DNA of 64,000 nt from NCBI RefSeq assembly GCF_000622365.1, contig NZ_JASC01000003.1:62001-126000 (forward strand), given 5' to 3'. Below the pieces are notes generated by a model. The model saw nothing but the letters and a program-made list of their open reading frames with translations, was not told the origin of the DNA and searched no databases. Of the stretch, positions 43,521-53,046 are shown piece after piece. Position numbers and translations under genes: made by a program. This stretch comes from Sulfitobacter noctilucae. Its GTDB lineage: Bacteria > Pseudomonadota > Alphaproteobacteria > Rhodobacterales > Rhodobacteraceae. Positions within the stretch are counted from its first letter, which is position 1; each line of letters begins with the position of its first letter.

Positions 43521-44474
43521 TCAGACTTCCTCCAATGCGGGTCGGTTGCTGCGCAGGTTTGCCGCCAGCAAGTCCATCGCAGCCATTCGAACGGCCACAC
43601 CCATTTCGACCTGATCCTGAATAACGCTGCGGTTGATGTCGTCGGCCAGCGTGCCGTCAATCTCGACGCCGCGGTTCATCGGGCCGGGGTGCATCACAAT
43701 GGCGTCGGGTTTGGCGTGGGCGAGCTTTTCGGCGTCCAACCCGTAGCGGTGATAATATTCCCGCTCGGAGGGGATGAACCCGCCGTCCATACGTTCCTTC
43801 TGGAGGCGCAGCATCATCACCACATCCACATCGCGCAGCCCTTCGGCCATATCGTCAAAGACTTCGACACCGAAGTCCGCGATTCCCGAGGGCATCAGCG
43901 TGGGCGGGCCGATCAGGCGGATGCGGTTCTCCATCTTGCCCAGCAGCATGATGTTGGAGCGGGCGACGCGACTGTGCGCAATATCGCCGCAAATGGCGAT
44001 GGACAGCCGGTGCAGACGCCCCTTGGCCCGCCGGATTGTCAGCGCATCCAGCAGCGCCTGTGTTGGATGTTCGTGCCGCCCGTCGCCTGCGTTCAGCACG
44101 GCGCAGTTCACCTTTTGCGCCAGCAAATCCACCGCGCCTGACTGCGGGTGGCGCACCACCAGCAAATCGGGGTGCATCGCATTCAGCGTCATGGCGGTGT
44201 CAATCAGCGTTTCGCCCTTTTTGATGGACGACGCCTGCATCGCCATGTTCATCACGTCCGCGCCAAGGCGTTTGCCCGCGATCTCGAAACTGGCTTGCGT
44301 GCGGGTGGAGTTTTCAAAGAACATGTTGATCTGCGTGAGCCCGGCCAGCGCGTCGCTGTGTTTGGCAGGTTGTCGATTCAACTCGGCATAGCTGTCGGCC
44401 AGATCGAGGATGGTGATGATGTCGGTCTGTGACAGATGTTCGATGCCAAGCAGATGACGGTGGGGATAGGACAT
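43521..44474 (-). CDS. pyrB: Aspartate carbamoyltransferase catalytic subunit
   Basis: A 317-residue transcarbamoylase of pyrimidine synthesis. Carbamoyl-phosphate motif [13 protein letters not shown], and [16 protein letters not shown] for the active site, are intact. Loop residues MMLRLQKER and the HPGPMNRG region complete the aspartate side. No pyrI gene is nearby; instead a degenerate dihydroorotase lies downstream, which suggests a PyrB-PyrC' complex. It is the first gene of the row and is divergent from the uracil-DNA glycosylase gene. Confidence 0.95.
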   Translation of the reverse strand: MSYPHRHLLGIEHLSQTDIITILDLADSYAELNRQPAKHSDALAGLTQINMFFENSTRTQASFEIAGKRLGADVMNMAMQASSIKKGETLIDTAMTLNAMHPDLLVVRHPQSGAVDLLAQKVNCAVLNAGDGRHEHPTQALLDALTIRRAKGRLHRLSIAICGDIAHSRVARSNIMLLGKMENRIRLIGPPTLMPSGIADFGVEVFDDMAEGLRDVDVVMMLRLQKERMDGGFIPSEREYYHRYGLDAEKLAHAKPDAIVMHPGPMNRGVEIDGTLADDINRSVIQDQVEMGVAVRMAAMDLLAANLRSNRPALEEV

Positions 44475-44608
44475 ATGCGCGCTGACCTCTGGCTGCTGTT
44501 GCCTGTCTTATAGAGGGCGCGGCGTCCCGGCGGCAAGGCATGCGCTTGCAATCGGCGGGCCTTGTCTTTGTCATTTAGGTTGCTCCGTTCTCGCGATAAG
44601 CTGGGTGC

Positions 44609-45379
44609 ATGGAATCAAGCAGCTTTCAACACGACCGCGCTTTGCTGGACTGGCAGATCGAACTTGGTGCGACCGAGGCGATCTGCGATGCGCCGGTGAA
44701 CCGCTACGAAGTGCCCGCCGCTGTACCAAAGCCTGCTGCTCCTCAAGCGCCCACAAGCCCTATGGTGCGAACCGCCGCCGCCGATCCAGTAGCGGTGGCC
44801 GAAAGCATGGCGGCAGCCGCGCAATCTTTGGCCGATTTGCGCGATGCTCTGGCTGCCTTTGACCATTGCGCCCTGAAAAAAGGCGCGCGCAATCTGGTGT
44901 TTTCTGACGGTGTGCCGGGGGCCAAGGTGATGCTGGTGGGCGAAGCACCGGGACGCGATGAAGACCGCGAGGGTCGTCCATTTGTAGGCCGCGCGGGCCA
45001 GTTGCTCGACCGGATGCTGGGTGCCATCGACATGGGTCGCACCGACGCGAAAGCGCCGGTCTATATTACCAATGTCCTGCCGTGGCGCCCGCCACAGAAC
45101 CGCGATCCCAAGCCCGATGAAATCGCCATGATGAAGCCATTCCTCATGCGTCATATCGAGCTTGCTGCCCCGCAGGTGCTGGTGATCGTGGGCAATTGGT
45201 CCTGTCAAGCACTTTTGGGCAAGAAAGGCATCACCCGCCTTCGCGGGGAGTGGACGCAAGCCGCAGGACTGCCTGCGCTGCCGATGTTCCACCCTGCATA
45301 TCTGCTGCGCTCGCCCGAATTCAAACGCGAGGCTTGGGCCGATCTGCTGAGCCTCAAGGCGCGGCTCAGGGATGGTTGA
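44609..45379 (+). CDS. Uracil-DNA glycosylase, family 4-like, without the Fe-S ligand set
   Basis: A 256-residue enzyme. The catalytic motif GEAPGRDEDREGRPFVGRAGQ (111-131) and the late FHPAYLLR motif (228-234) are clear. The N-terminal 80 residues are Ala/Pro-rich and likely flexible. Family-4 enzymes bind a 4Fe-4S cluster through four cysteines. Here only C87 lies at a ligand position. The other sites read F84, W159 (LPWRPPQNR instead of KCRPP) and Met near 174-175. It should excise uracil from DNA but probably without a cluster. The stop overlaps the LysE gene by eight bases. Confidence 0.85.
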   Translation: MESSSFQHDRALLDWQIELGATEAICDAPVNRYEVPAAVPKPAAPQAPTSPMVRTAAADPVAVAESMAAAAQSLADLRDALAAFDHCALKKGARNLVFSDGVPGAKVMLVGEAPGRDEDREGRPFVGRAGQLLDRMLGAIDMGRTDAKAPVYITNVLPWRPPQNRDPKPDEIAMMKPFLMRHIELAAPQVLVIVGNWSCQALLGKKGITRLRGEWTQAAGLPALPMFHPAYLLRSPEFKREAWADLLSLKARLRDG

Positions 45380-45986
45380 TCCGCTCACCCTTGCGGCCTT
45401 TGTGCCCGCCGCGCTGATCATGAACCTGACGCCGGGGGCCGATATGATGTTCTGTCTGGGGCAGGGGCTGCGCTCTGGTCCCAAGGCCGCCGTTATGGCC
45501 AGTGCGGGTATCTCTGCGGGCGCATTTGTGCATGTGACGCTTGCGGGGTTGGGCCTTGGCGCGGTGATCGCGGCGCACCCCTGGACCTTTGATGTGATCC
45601 GCTGGCTCGGTGTGGCCTATCTGCTTTGGCTCGCGGTGCAGGCCTTACGCAATACCGGCCAAGCGCGCGCATCGGGGCCGGGGCTGTCTGTTTGGCGGGC
45701 CTTTGGAACCGGTTTGATGGTTAACCTCACCAACCCCAAAATTATCTTTTTCGTGCTTGCCTTTATCCCGCAGTTTGTCGTGCCGGAAGCAGGCAGCGTG
45801 GTAGGGCAATTTTTATTGTTCGGGGCGGTGCTGGCCTTGGGTGGTTTCGTGATCAATGCTATCGTCGGAGCTTTCGCCGCGCGGATCGGCCAGACGCCGG
45901 GTCGCTTTGCCGCTGCCTTCTCTTGGGTATCCGCTGGAATTTTCGTAACACTTGCCGCCCGACTTGCAGTATTGGAACGCGCATGA
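45372..45986 (+). CDS. LysE/RhtB-family amino-acid exporter
   Basis: A 204-residue inner-membrane exporter with about six helices. Typical LysE-family elements are the MNLTPGADMMFCLGQGLRSGPKAA start, the GVAYLLWLAVQAL helix and FGTGLMVNLTNPKIIFF. It would export an amino acid or homoserine-lactone-like compound. It overlaps the upstream glycosylase by eight bases and moaB downstream by four (ATGA), so all three are probably one transcript. Confidence 0.92.
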   Translation: MVDPLTLAAFVPAALIMNLTPGADMMFCLGQGLRSGPKAAVMASAGISAGAFVHVTLAGLGLGAVIAAHPWTFDVIRWLGVAYLLWLAVQALRNTGQARASGPGLSVWRAFGTGLMVNLTNPKIIFFVLAFIPQFVVPEAGSVVGQFLLFGAVLALGGFVINAIVGAFAARIGQTPGRFAAAFSWVSAGIFVTLAARLAVLERA

Positions 45987-46525
45987 GCCGTATTGACGAG
46001 ACCGCCGAATTTATTCCCGTCCGCATTGCCGTGCTGACCGTGTCTGATACCCGCGATCTATCGCAGGACCGCTCGGGCGAAGTGCTGGTCCAGCGTATCG
46101 CAGAGGCGGGGCACGAATTGGCAGAGCGGCATATCCTGCCCGACGAGCGCGACCAGATCGCCGACCAACTGCGCCTGTGGTGTGCGGATGATGCCATTGA
46201 TGTGGTGATCAGCGCTGGCGGCACGGGGTTAACGGGCCGCGATGTCACGGTCGAGGCACACCGCGATGTTTATGAAAAAGAGATCGACGCCTTCGGTACA
46301 GTGTTCACCATCGTGTCGATGCGAAAGATTGGCACCTCTGCGGTACAAAGCCGCGCCACGGGCGGGGTGTGCAACGGAACCTACCTCTTTGCGCTGCCCG
46401 GATCGCCCGGCGCGTGCAAGGATGCCTGGGACGAAATCCTGCTGAAACAACTGGATTACCGCCATAAGCCCTGCAATTTTGTGGAAATCCTGCCACGGCT
46501 GGACGAACATCACCGTCGAAAATAG
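45983..46525 (+). CDS. moaB: Molybdenum cofactor biosynthesis protein B
   Basis: A 180-residue MogA/MoaB-fold protein with VLTVSDTRDLSQDRSG and the SAGGTGLTGRDVTVEA binding loop. The FALPGSPGACKDAWD segment is also typical. It is expected to bind molybdopterin and, as in MogA/MoaB proteins of Moco synthesis, to support adenylylation; the precise step in this organism is not readable. ATG at 45983 overlaps the LysE stop; the frame is open further upstream but would invade lysE. Confidence 0.92.
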   Translation: MSRIDETAEFIPVRIAVLTVSDTRDLSQDRSGEVLVQRIAEAGHELAERHILPDERDQIADQLRLWCADDAIDVVISAGGTGLTGRDVTVEAHRDVYEKEIDAFGTVFTIVSMRKIGTSAVQSRATGGVCNGTYLFALPGSPGACKDAWDEILLKQLDYRHKPCNFVEILPRLDEHHRRK

Positions 46526-46584
46526 AGCCTCGCGATTTTGTGCGACGGAAATTTGCCGCGCCTGCGTATAACAGTTGTCGCTTG

Positions 46585-46610
46585 GTATTTAATGCCAACC
46601 GATTAAATAC
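46585..46610. promoter_or_regulatory. Perfect 9-bp inverted repeat upstream of RND efflux operon (operator candidate)
   Basis: GTATTTAAT-N8-ATTAAATAC, 30 bases before the adaptor start. The AT-rich perfect symmetry and promoter-proximal position fit a TetR- or MarR-type repressor site. No such repressor gene is in the window. Confidence 0.6.
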
Positions 46611-46640
46611 TTGTGTGACAAAGTCTTGGGACGGATAGAA

Positions 46641-48098
46641 ATGCGGTTCTTGCGGCAAAGCATGATTGGCCTTTTCCTTGCGGCGGCAACGCTGGGACTG
46701 CTGGTGTTCTCCGTGAGTTTGATCAGCGGCGCGGTGCAGGAACGCATGGCCGAAGAACCCAAGGCACCGCCCGCACGCGAGCGGGTATTCACAGTCAACG
46801 TTGTTACGGCGCAGGCAGAGACAGTGGTGCCGGTCCTCGAAAGCTTTGGCGAAGTGCAAAGTCGGCGGTTACTGGAACTGAGGGCCGCTGACGGAGGTCG
46901 CGTCGTCGAACTGGCCGAGGGGTTCGAGGATGGTGGCAAGGTGCGCAAGGGGCAGGTGCTGGTTCGCCTTGATCCCGCAGATGCGCAATCAGCGGTCGAC
47001 CGTGCGCAAAGCGATGTGGCTGATGCCCTGGCCGAAGGGCGCGATGCAGCGCGGTCGCTGACGCTGGCACAAGCTGAGTTGGACGCCACGCAAGACCAGG
47101 CGGTTTTGCGTGAACGCGCGTTCGAGCGGCAGCGGGGTTTAGCAGATCGCGGCGTGGGCACGGCTGCTTTGACCGAAACCGCCGAACTTGCGGCTTCTGC
47201 CGCGCGGCAGGCGGTTGTCTCGCGCAGGCAGGCCGTGGCGCAGGCGGAGGCGCGGTTGGACCAAACCGAAACCCTTCTGGCGCGTGCCCGCATTGCACTG
47301 GCAGAGGCGGAACGGCGCTTGAAAGATACAACCCTGACTGCGCCGTTTGACGGTACTTTGTCAGCGACAGATGTGGTCGAAGGGCGGCTGGTTTCAGCCA
47401 ACGAGCGTTTGGCTGAGTTGATTGATCCTCAGGATCTTGAAGTATCGTTTCGCCTGTCCACCGCGCAATATGCGCGGCTGCTGGATGACACGGGCGCGTT
47501 GATCCGCGCTGATGTAAGCGCGACGCTTGATGTGGCCGGTGTCGATCTGGAGGCCAAGGGCCGTATCAGCCGTGCCAGCGCAGCGGCGGGCGAAGGTGCG
47601 TCAGGGCGTCTGATCTTTGCAGCCCTTAGCGATGCAGTAGGCTTCAAGCCTGGCGATTTTGTGACCGGGCAGGTGCAGGAACCTGCGTTGGACAATGTCG
47701 TGCGCCTGATGGCTTCGGCAGTTGATGCGAGCGGCGAGGTTCTGGTGTTAGATAACGAGAACCGACTGGAAGCAGTCGCCGTGTCGGTACTGCGGCGGAT
47801 CGGTGATGAAGTCCTGGTGCGTGGCCCGATACTCGGTCGGCAGGTGGTCGAGGCGCGTTCGCCGCTGTTAGGCGCGGGCATTTCGGTGAAACCTATCCAA
47901 CGCGACGCCGCGGACACCGCCCCCACCGAGCCTGAGATGCTGGAACTTACAGAAGAGCGGCGTGCCCGCCTTGTGGCCTTTGTCGAAGGCAACAACCGCA
48001 TGCCCGACGAAGCGAAAGCCCGCGTACTGGCGCGTTTGGCAGAGCCGCGGGTCCCCGCCAACATGGTTGCGCGGATCGAAAGCCGGATGGGGGGCTAA
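46641..48098 (+). CDS. RND efflux periplasmic adaptor (HlyD/AcrA family)
   Basis: A 485-residue adaptor anchored by an N-terminal helix (about 8-30). Barrel-sandwich halves (LRAADGGRVVELAEGFEDGGKVRKGQVLVRLD near 80-112 and the AEAERRLKDTTLTAPFDG return strand) flank a long alpha-helical hairpin (about 115-230) rich in Ala and Gln. A beta-barrel and membrane-proximal part follow, then an extra C-terminal helical region (about 440-485). ATG at 46641 is chosen; an upstream TTG is unlikely. It works with the RND pump encoded three bases downstream. Confidence 0.9.
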   Translation: MRFLRQSMIGLFLAAATLGLLVFSVSLISGAVQERMAEEPKAPPARERVFTVNVVTAQAETVVPVLESFGEVQSRRLLELRAADGGRVVELAEGFEDGGKVRKGQVLVRLDPADAQSAVDRAQSDVADALAEGRDAARSLTLAQAELDATQDQAVLRERAFERQRGLADRGVGTAALTETAELAASAARQAVVSRRQAVAQAEARLDQTETLLARARIALAEAERRLKDTTLTAPFDGTLSATDVVEGRLVSANERLAELIDPQDLEVSFRLSTAQYARLLDDTGALIRADVSATLDVAGVDLEAKGRISRASAAAGEGASGRLIFAALSDAVGFKPGDFVTGQVQEPALDNVVRLMASAVDASGEVLVLDNENRLEAVAVSVLRRIGDEVLVRGPILGRQVVEARSPLLGAGISVKPIQRDAADTAPTEPEMLELTEERRARLVAFVEGNNRMPDEAKARVLARLAEPRVPANMVARIESRMGG

Positions 48099-48101
48099 GG
48101 G

Positions 48102-51100
48102 ATGGCACGTGCGATGCCCAAGGCGGCAGGGGGTATCCTGTCCTATTTTGTCCGGCACCGCACAGCGGCCAATCTATTACTGGTCCTGCTGCTGGTTTCC
48201 GGCATCGTGGCGACGCCCAACATGCGTGCGCAGTTTTTTCCCGACGTGATCGTTGATAACGTGACCGTCACGACCATCTGGGACGGCGCTGGCGCTGATG
48301 ATGTAGACACTGCCATTGTACAAGTGCTGGAACCCGCGCTTCTGGCGCTTGAGGGGGTTGAGGGCTCTAACAGTACATCACGCGAAGGCCGTGCTACGGT
48401 CAGTCTGGACTTCGAACCGGACTGGGACATGTCCCGCGCCGCAGCGGATGTGCAGACTGCCGTGGATGCCATCACCACCCTACCGGAAGAGGCCGAAGAA
48501 CCGACTGTGCGGCGCGGTGCCTGGCGCGACAGGGTAACGGATGTGGTGATCACCGGCCCTGTCGCACCCGAGCAATTGGGCCGTTTCGCTGATGAATTTG
48601 TAACCCGGCTTTTTGCCGCCGGAGTGACGCGTACCACGATACAAGGGGTCGCCGCGCCACAGACCTTGGTCGAGGTGCCGTCGTCGAAACTGATCGCCTA
48701 TGATGTAACGATGGGCCAGATCGCCGCTGCGATTGCGGCCGAAGTCGATGCAGACCCGGCAGGCGATGTGACGGGCGCGAATGCCCGTGTACGCACAGGC
48801 ACCGCCAAACGAAGCGCGCAGGAAATATCAGGCATTGTGCTGCGCTCGAACCCTGATGGGTCCAAACTGACAGTAGGCGATGTGGCGATTGTCCGCTCCG
48901 AAGGGGTGGACCGCAATCAGAAGTTCTTTGTCGGGCCGAACCCCGCAATGTCGGTGCGCGTGGACCGTTCTGACAAGGGTGATGCCATCGGCATTCAGGA
49001 ATCGGTCGAAGAGGTCGCGGCTCAGTTGCAAGCCAGCTTGCCCGCGTCGGTTACGCTTGAACTGATCCGTACCCGATCAGAGGCGATCACCGGGCGTTTG
49101 AACCTTCTGATCGACAATGGATTGATGGGGCTCGCCCTTGTTGTTGGGCTGTTGTTCTTGTTTCTCAATGCCCGCACGGCATTCTGGGTTGCTGCAGGTA
49201 TTCCCGTCGCGATGGGGGCCGCGATTGCCCTAATGTATTTGGGCGGGATCACGCTGAATATGATCTCACTGTTCGGTCTGATCATAACGCTGGGGATCGT
49301 GGTCGACGATGCCATTGTGGTGGGCGAACACGCAGATCACAGGTACCGGCAATATGGCGAAAGTCCGATGGAAGCCGCCGAAAATGCAGCGGCGCGTATG
49401 GCGATGCCGGTCTTTGCGGCGACGCTGACCACGGTGATTGCCTTTTTCGGGCTGGTCGTCGTGGGCGGGCGCTTTGGTGATCTGATCCGCGACATTCCTT
49501 TTACCGTGATTGCGGTGCTGACCGCCTCGCTGGTGGAGTGTTTCCTGATCCTGCCCAATCACATGGCCCATGCAATTGCTTCGGCAAACAAGGACCATTG
49601 GTACGATCTGCCCAGCCGTGTGGTGAACAGTGGCTTTGTCTGGATGCGCGAGACCCTGTTTCGGCCCTTGATGGCCGGGGTGATCCGGGCGCGGTATGTG
49701 GTGCTGGCTGGCGTGCTTGCGGTGCTGGCCTCACAGGTTGCCCTGTTTATCTCGGGCGATGTGCAGTGGCGCTTTTTCAATGCGCCGGAGCGGGGATCAG
49801 TCACCGGCAACTTCATGATGACCGAAGGAGCGACCCGCGAAGACACGCTTGAGATGATGCGCGAAATGCAGCGGGCGACCGAAGAGCTTGGTGCTGAATA
49901 CGCCGAGCGCTATGGTGCCAATCCGCTGGATTATGTGATCGCGCAGATCGGCGGCAACACCGGCTATGGTCTGGCCGGGGCGGATGCCAAAGACGCCGAT
50001 CTACTGGGCGGCATTTCGATCGAGCTCATTGACGCTGATCTGCGCCCCTATTCCAGCTTTGCCTTTGTGGGCGAGTTGCAGGATCGTGTGGTCAATCACC
50101 CGATGGCCGAAACTGTCAGCTTTCGCGGCTGGCGCTCTGGCCCCGGCGGTGATGCGTTAGACGTGCAGTTTTACGGTGCGGATACAGATACGCTCAAGGC
50201 CGCGTCAGAAGACCTACAAGATGCGTTGCGCCAATTCCCCGAAGTCAGCGCTGTGCAGGACAATTTGGCCTATGACAAGGAAGAGTTGATCCTTGATCTG
50301 ACCCCTCAAGGGCAGGCGCTTGGCTTTACCATCGACGCGCTGGGCACGACCCTGCGGCACCGCTTGGGCGGGATCGAGGCGGCGACCTATCCCGACGGGC
50401 CGCGTTCTGCCACGATACGCGTTGAACTGCCCGAGGGCGAGTTGACGGCAGACTTCCTGGACCGCACGCAGATGCGCACGCCTGAGGGGCAATATGTGCC
50501 GCTGGCCGATATCGTCAGTGTCGAGCGGCGCACCGGTTTTTCGACGGTCCGGCGCGAGAATGGCATCCGGCTGATCTCGGTCACGGGCGACATATCAGAG
50601 GATGATCCCGCCCGCGCCACCGCGATCGGGGAAGCGCTGGAAGGCGATATACTGCCGCGCATCGCTTCCGAGCGGCAGGTTGAGTTTCGCATCGCAGGCC
50701 TGAGCGAACAGGAGGATGAATTCCTCAGCGATGCGCTGACGGGTCTGATCCTGTGTCTGACGGGCATCTATCTGGTACTGGCGTGGATATTTGGCAGTTG
50801 GTCACGGCCCACGGTCGTCATGGCAATCATTCCCTTCGGATTGGTCGGGACAATCTATGGCCATCATCTATGGGATGTACCGCTGAGCATGTTTACAGTG
50901 GTGGGTCTGCTGGGCATGACCGGGATCATCATCAACGATTCTATCGTGCTTGTCCGAACCATTGACGAATATGCCGAAACCCGGGGCCTTGTGCCGTCAA
51001 TCATTGACGGGGCAGCGGACCGTTTGCGGCCCGTACTTCTGACCACGCTGACCACCGTATTAGGTATGGCACCGCTGCTTTATGAACAAAGCCAGCAAGC

Positions 51101-51500
51101 ACAGTTTCTGAAGCCTACCGTGATCACGCTCGTTTACGGACTGGGCTTTGGCATGCTGTTGGTCCTGCTCGTAGTGCCCGCATTGATCGCGGCGCAGCAT
51201 GATGTGGCGCGCCAGATCGGGGCGATGCGCCGGGGGTTGCGCGCGCCTGTGCGCTCGATGCGGATAGGGTTACTGGCGCTATGGGCGGTGTTGTTGGGAT
51301 GGGGCGCACTGACGCTGGGCTGGGCCGCTTGGTTCGGAACATTACATCCTTGGGCAGCGCAGACCTTCCCGATGTTTGGCACCATGTCACCAGTCGTCGC
51401 CGGACTCTTGCTCTTTGTTCTGGGTGCGGCTGTGGTGGCTTTTCTGGGCTACGGGGTCGCGGGCATCACCTTTGCGGCGCGCCGGAAACGGGCCGCCTGA
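48102..51500 (+). CDS. RND efflux transporter permease (AcrB/MexB family) with extended C-terminus
   Basis: A 1132-residue proton-driven pump. It has the usual duplicated architecture: TM1 near the start, a large periplasmic porter domain, then helices 2-6 with the paired aspartates of helix 4 (GIVVDDAIVVGEHADHR). The second porter domain and helices 7-12 follow. After helix 12 about 110 more residues carry two further hydrophobic segments, so 14 helices are predicted instead of 12. It exports toxic compounds via an unlinked outer-membrane channel; no TolC gene is nearby. The gene ends 13 bases from the converging DsbD-like gene. Confidence 0.93.
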   Translation: MARAMPKAAGGILSYFVRHRTAANLLLVLLLVSGIVATPNMRAQFFPDVIVDNVTVTTIWDGAGADDVDTAIVQVLEPALLALEGVEGSNSTSREGRATVSLDFEPDWDMSRAAADVQTAVDAITTLPEEAEEPTVRRGAWRDRVTDVVITGPVAPEQLGRFADEFVTRLFAAGVTRTTIQGVAAPQTLVEVPSSKLIAYDVTMGQIAAAIAAEVDADPAGDVTGANARVRTGTAKRSAQEISGIVLRSNPDGSKLTVGDVAIVRSEGVDRNQKFFVGPNPAMSVRVDRSDKGDAIGIQESVEEVAAQLQASLPASVTLELIRTRSEAITGRLNLLIDNGLMGLALVVGLLFLFLNARTAFWVAAGIPVAMGAAIALMYLGGITLNMISLFGLIITLGIVVDDAIVVGEHADHRYRQYGESPMEAAENAAARMAMPVFAATLTTVIAFFGLVVVGGRFGDLIRDIPFTVIAVLTASLVECFLILPNHMAHAIASANKDHWYDLPSRVVNSGFVWMRETLFRPLMAGVIRARYVVLAGVLAVLASQVALFISGDVQWRFFNAPERGSVTGNFMMTEGATREDTLEMMREMQRATEELGAEYAERYGANPLDYVIAQIGGNTGYGLAGADAKDADLLGGISIELIDADLRPYSSFAFVGELQDRVVNHPMAETVSFRGWRSGPGGDALDVQFYGADTDTLKAASEDLQDALRQFPEVSAVQDNLAYDKEELILDLTPQGQALGFTIDALGTTLRHRLGGIEAATYPDGPRSATIRVELPEGELTADFLDRTQMRTPEGQYVPLADIVSVERRTGFSTVRRENGIRLISVTGDISEDDPARATAIGEALEGDILPRIASERQVEFRIAGLSEQEDEFLSDALTGLILCLTGIYLVLAWIFGSWSRPTVVMAIIPFGLVGTIYGHHLWDVPLSMFTVVGLLGMTGIIINDSIVLVRTIDEYAETRGLVPSIIDGAADRLRPVLLTTLTTVLGMAPLLYEQSQQAQFLKPTVITLVYGLGFGMLLVLLVVPALIAAQHDVARQIGAMRRGLRAPVRSMRIGLLALWAVLLGWGALTLGWAAWFGTLHPWAAQTFPMFGTMSPVVAGLLLFVLGAAVVAFLGYGVAGITFAARRKRAA

Positions 51501-51513
51501 GAACCGCGTAGCT

Positions 51514-52323
51514 TCAGCCTGCTGTGCAGCCCTTGATATCGACTGCATGTTTTGACCCAAGTACTGTGAATCGGATCGCCGAACGGTCAAGCGCCATCGT
51601 CGTACCTGCGCCGGGGATCATTTCCCCGACGGCGATCAGACTGTTGCCGTTGCGGGTCACATCTGTTTCGCTCATCCACATGCCCGATTGGCCGGGCTCA
51701 ATGATCACGACTTCGCCGCGCCCAGCAGAGGACATATCCAACCGCGCCGTAATCTCGAAGCCTGCTTCAGTCGGGCGCAGACTGCAGGTCGCACCACGTA
51801 CACCGGCCTCCTTCGCGCTCAGCGGTCGGGAGGCAAGCGCACCGGCGATAGCGGCGGTCGGTTTGCCATTTGTGCTGCGCAACTCAAGGTTCAGCTGCAT
51901 CTGATGCGGCACGCAGATGTCACTGCAAACACCCAGTTCAAGATCAAGTGCAAGGGTCATCGGTGCGCCCGCTGTGTGGGGCGCAAGTGCGAGTGGAAGC
52001 ACGACCTGATCGGAATAGCCAATCGTGCGCATGCCGGCGGTGGCAAAGACCTCGGGCCGGGGCCAGGTGATACCCACAGCACGCAGGTTGTCAGAGCCGG
52101 ACCAGTCGAATGACGGCGGGATACCAGCATCACCGGGTGCACGCCAATAGGTTTTCCACCCCGGTGCCAGCGTCAGCTTGATCGCGGCAACCCGCGTGCC
52201 GTCAGGTTGTTGCCAACCTTCAAGGATCTGGCCTGTGATCGGCACAGTAAATGTGTCGCTGGCTTGAAGCGGCAAAGCGCTTGCACAAGCGAGGGTGAGG
52301 GCAGTGGCGAGCATTTTCATCAT
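51514..52323 (-). CDS. Periplasmic DsbD N-terminal-domain-like protein (stand-alone)
   Basis: A 269-residue exported protein with a signal peptide (about 1-21, ending LQAS). The remainder matches the thiol:disulfide interchange DsbD N-terminal family (GWKTYWRAPGDAGIPPSFDWSGSDNL, and the cysteine pair C138/C142-like segment LGVCSDICVPHQ). The membrane and C-terminal thioredoxin domains of DsbD are absent, so it must receive electrons from another protein such as CcdA. ATG at 52323 replaces an upstream TTG. A hairpin directly precedes the start. Confidence 0.85.
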   Translation of the reverse strand: MMKMLATALTLACASALPLQASDTFTVPITGQILEGWQQPDGTRVAAIKLTLAPGWKTYWRAPGDAGIPPSFDWSGSDNLRAVGITWPRPEVFATAGMRTIGYSDQVVLPLALAPHTAGAPMTLALDLELGVCSDICVPHQMQLNLELRSTNGKPTAAIAGALASRPLSAKEAGVRGATCSLRPTEAGFEITARLDMSSAGRGEVVIIEPGQSGMWMSETDVTRNGNSLIAVGEMIPGAGTTMALDRSAIRFTVLGSKHAVDIKGCTAG

Positions 52324-52325
52324 CG

Positions 52326-52345
52326 CGCTTTGATGCGTCAAAGCG
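52326..52345 (-). promoter_or_regulatory. Inverted repeat immediately before the DsbD-like start codon
   Basis: CGCTTTG-N6-CAAAGCG (7-bp perfect arms), ending two bases before the ATG. As RNA it would occlude the ribosome site; as DNA it could be an operator. No good Shine-Dalgarno is visible outside it. Confidence 0.4.
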
Positions 52346-52476
52346 AGACCGGTGCCAAGTCACGAATGCTTTAACGATGTTTCGTCGCAAAGGCGATTTC
52401 CCTTCGACGCGCCCTTGTCAGTCCTGCGTTGCCCATGCATCCTTTAGGTCACATCTAACCCGGAGACTGTCTTTCT

Positions 52477-53046
52477 ATGACCTCACCCGCACTTGATCTG
52501 ACTGGTAAATTACTGATCGCGATGCCGGGCATGGGGGATCCGCGCTTTGCGCATACGGTCATCTTCATGACGTCCCATACCAAAGAGGGCGCGATGGGGT
52601 TGGTGATAAATAGACCTGCCGACGGGATGCGGTTCAAAGACGTGATGGATCAGCTTTCATCCGATGTTGGTCCGTCGACCCCTGCAATGGCGGTGCATCT
52701 GGGCGGTCCGGTCGAAACCGGGCGCGGCTTTGTGCTGCATTCGGATGACTATCTTTCGGCGCTGAATACCCTCGGGGTCAGGGGCGGTTTCGCGCTGACG
52801 GCGACGCTGGATATTCTGGAGGACATCGCGCAGGGCAACGGACCAAAGAAAGCCATCCTTGCCATGGGCTATTCCGGCTGGGGGGTAGAGCAGTTGGAGG
52901 GTGAATTGGCGCAGAACGGCTGGCTGACGGCGGATGCCACGCCGGAACTGGTGTTCGATTTACCGGATACAGAGAAATGGTCCGGCGCGCTGCAGTCACT
53001 CGGGGTGGACCCTCTTTTGCTGTCTGCGGATGCGGGGCGGGCCTAG
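52477..53046 (+). CDS. YqgE/AlgH family protein
   Basis: A 189-residue UPF0301 protein. Family segments are the [23 protein letters not shown] start, [29 protein letters not shown] and [20 protein letters not shown]. The family's molecular function is unsettled; the AlgH name comes from alginate regulation in Pseudomonas. Its stop overlaps that of the converging TsaC-type gene in the tetramer CTAG. Confidence 0.93.
   Translation: MTSPALDLTGKLLIAMPGMGDPRFAHTVIFMTSHTKEGAMGLVINRPADGMRFKDVMDQLSSDVGPSTPAMAVHLGGPVETGRGFVLHSDDYLSALNTLGVRGGFALTATLDILEDIAQGNGPKKAILAMGYSGWGVEQLEGELAQNGWLTADATPELVFDLPDTEKWSGALQSLGVDPLLLSADAGRA

Noticed and set aside
44609-45379. Glycosylase as a UdgX-type (covalent uracil-binding) enzyme
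   Set aside because: The KRRIHK-like insertion that defines UdgX is not visible.
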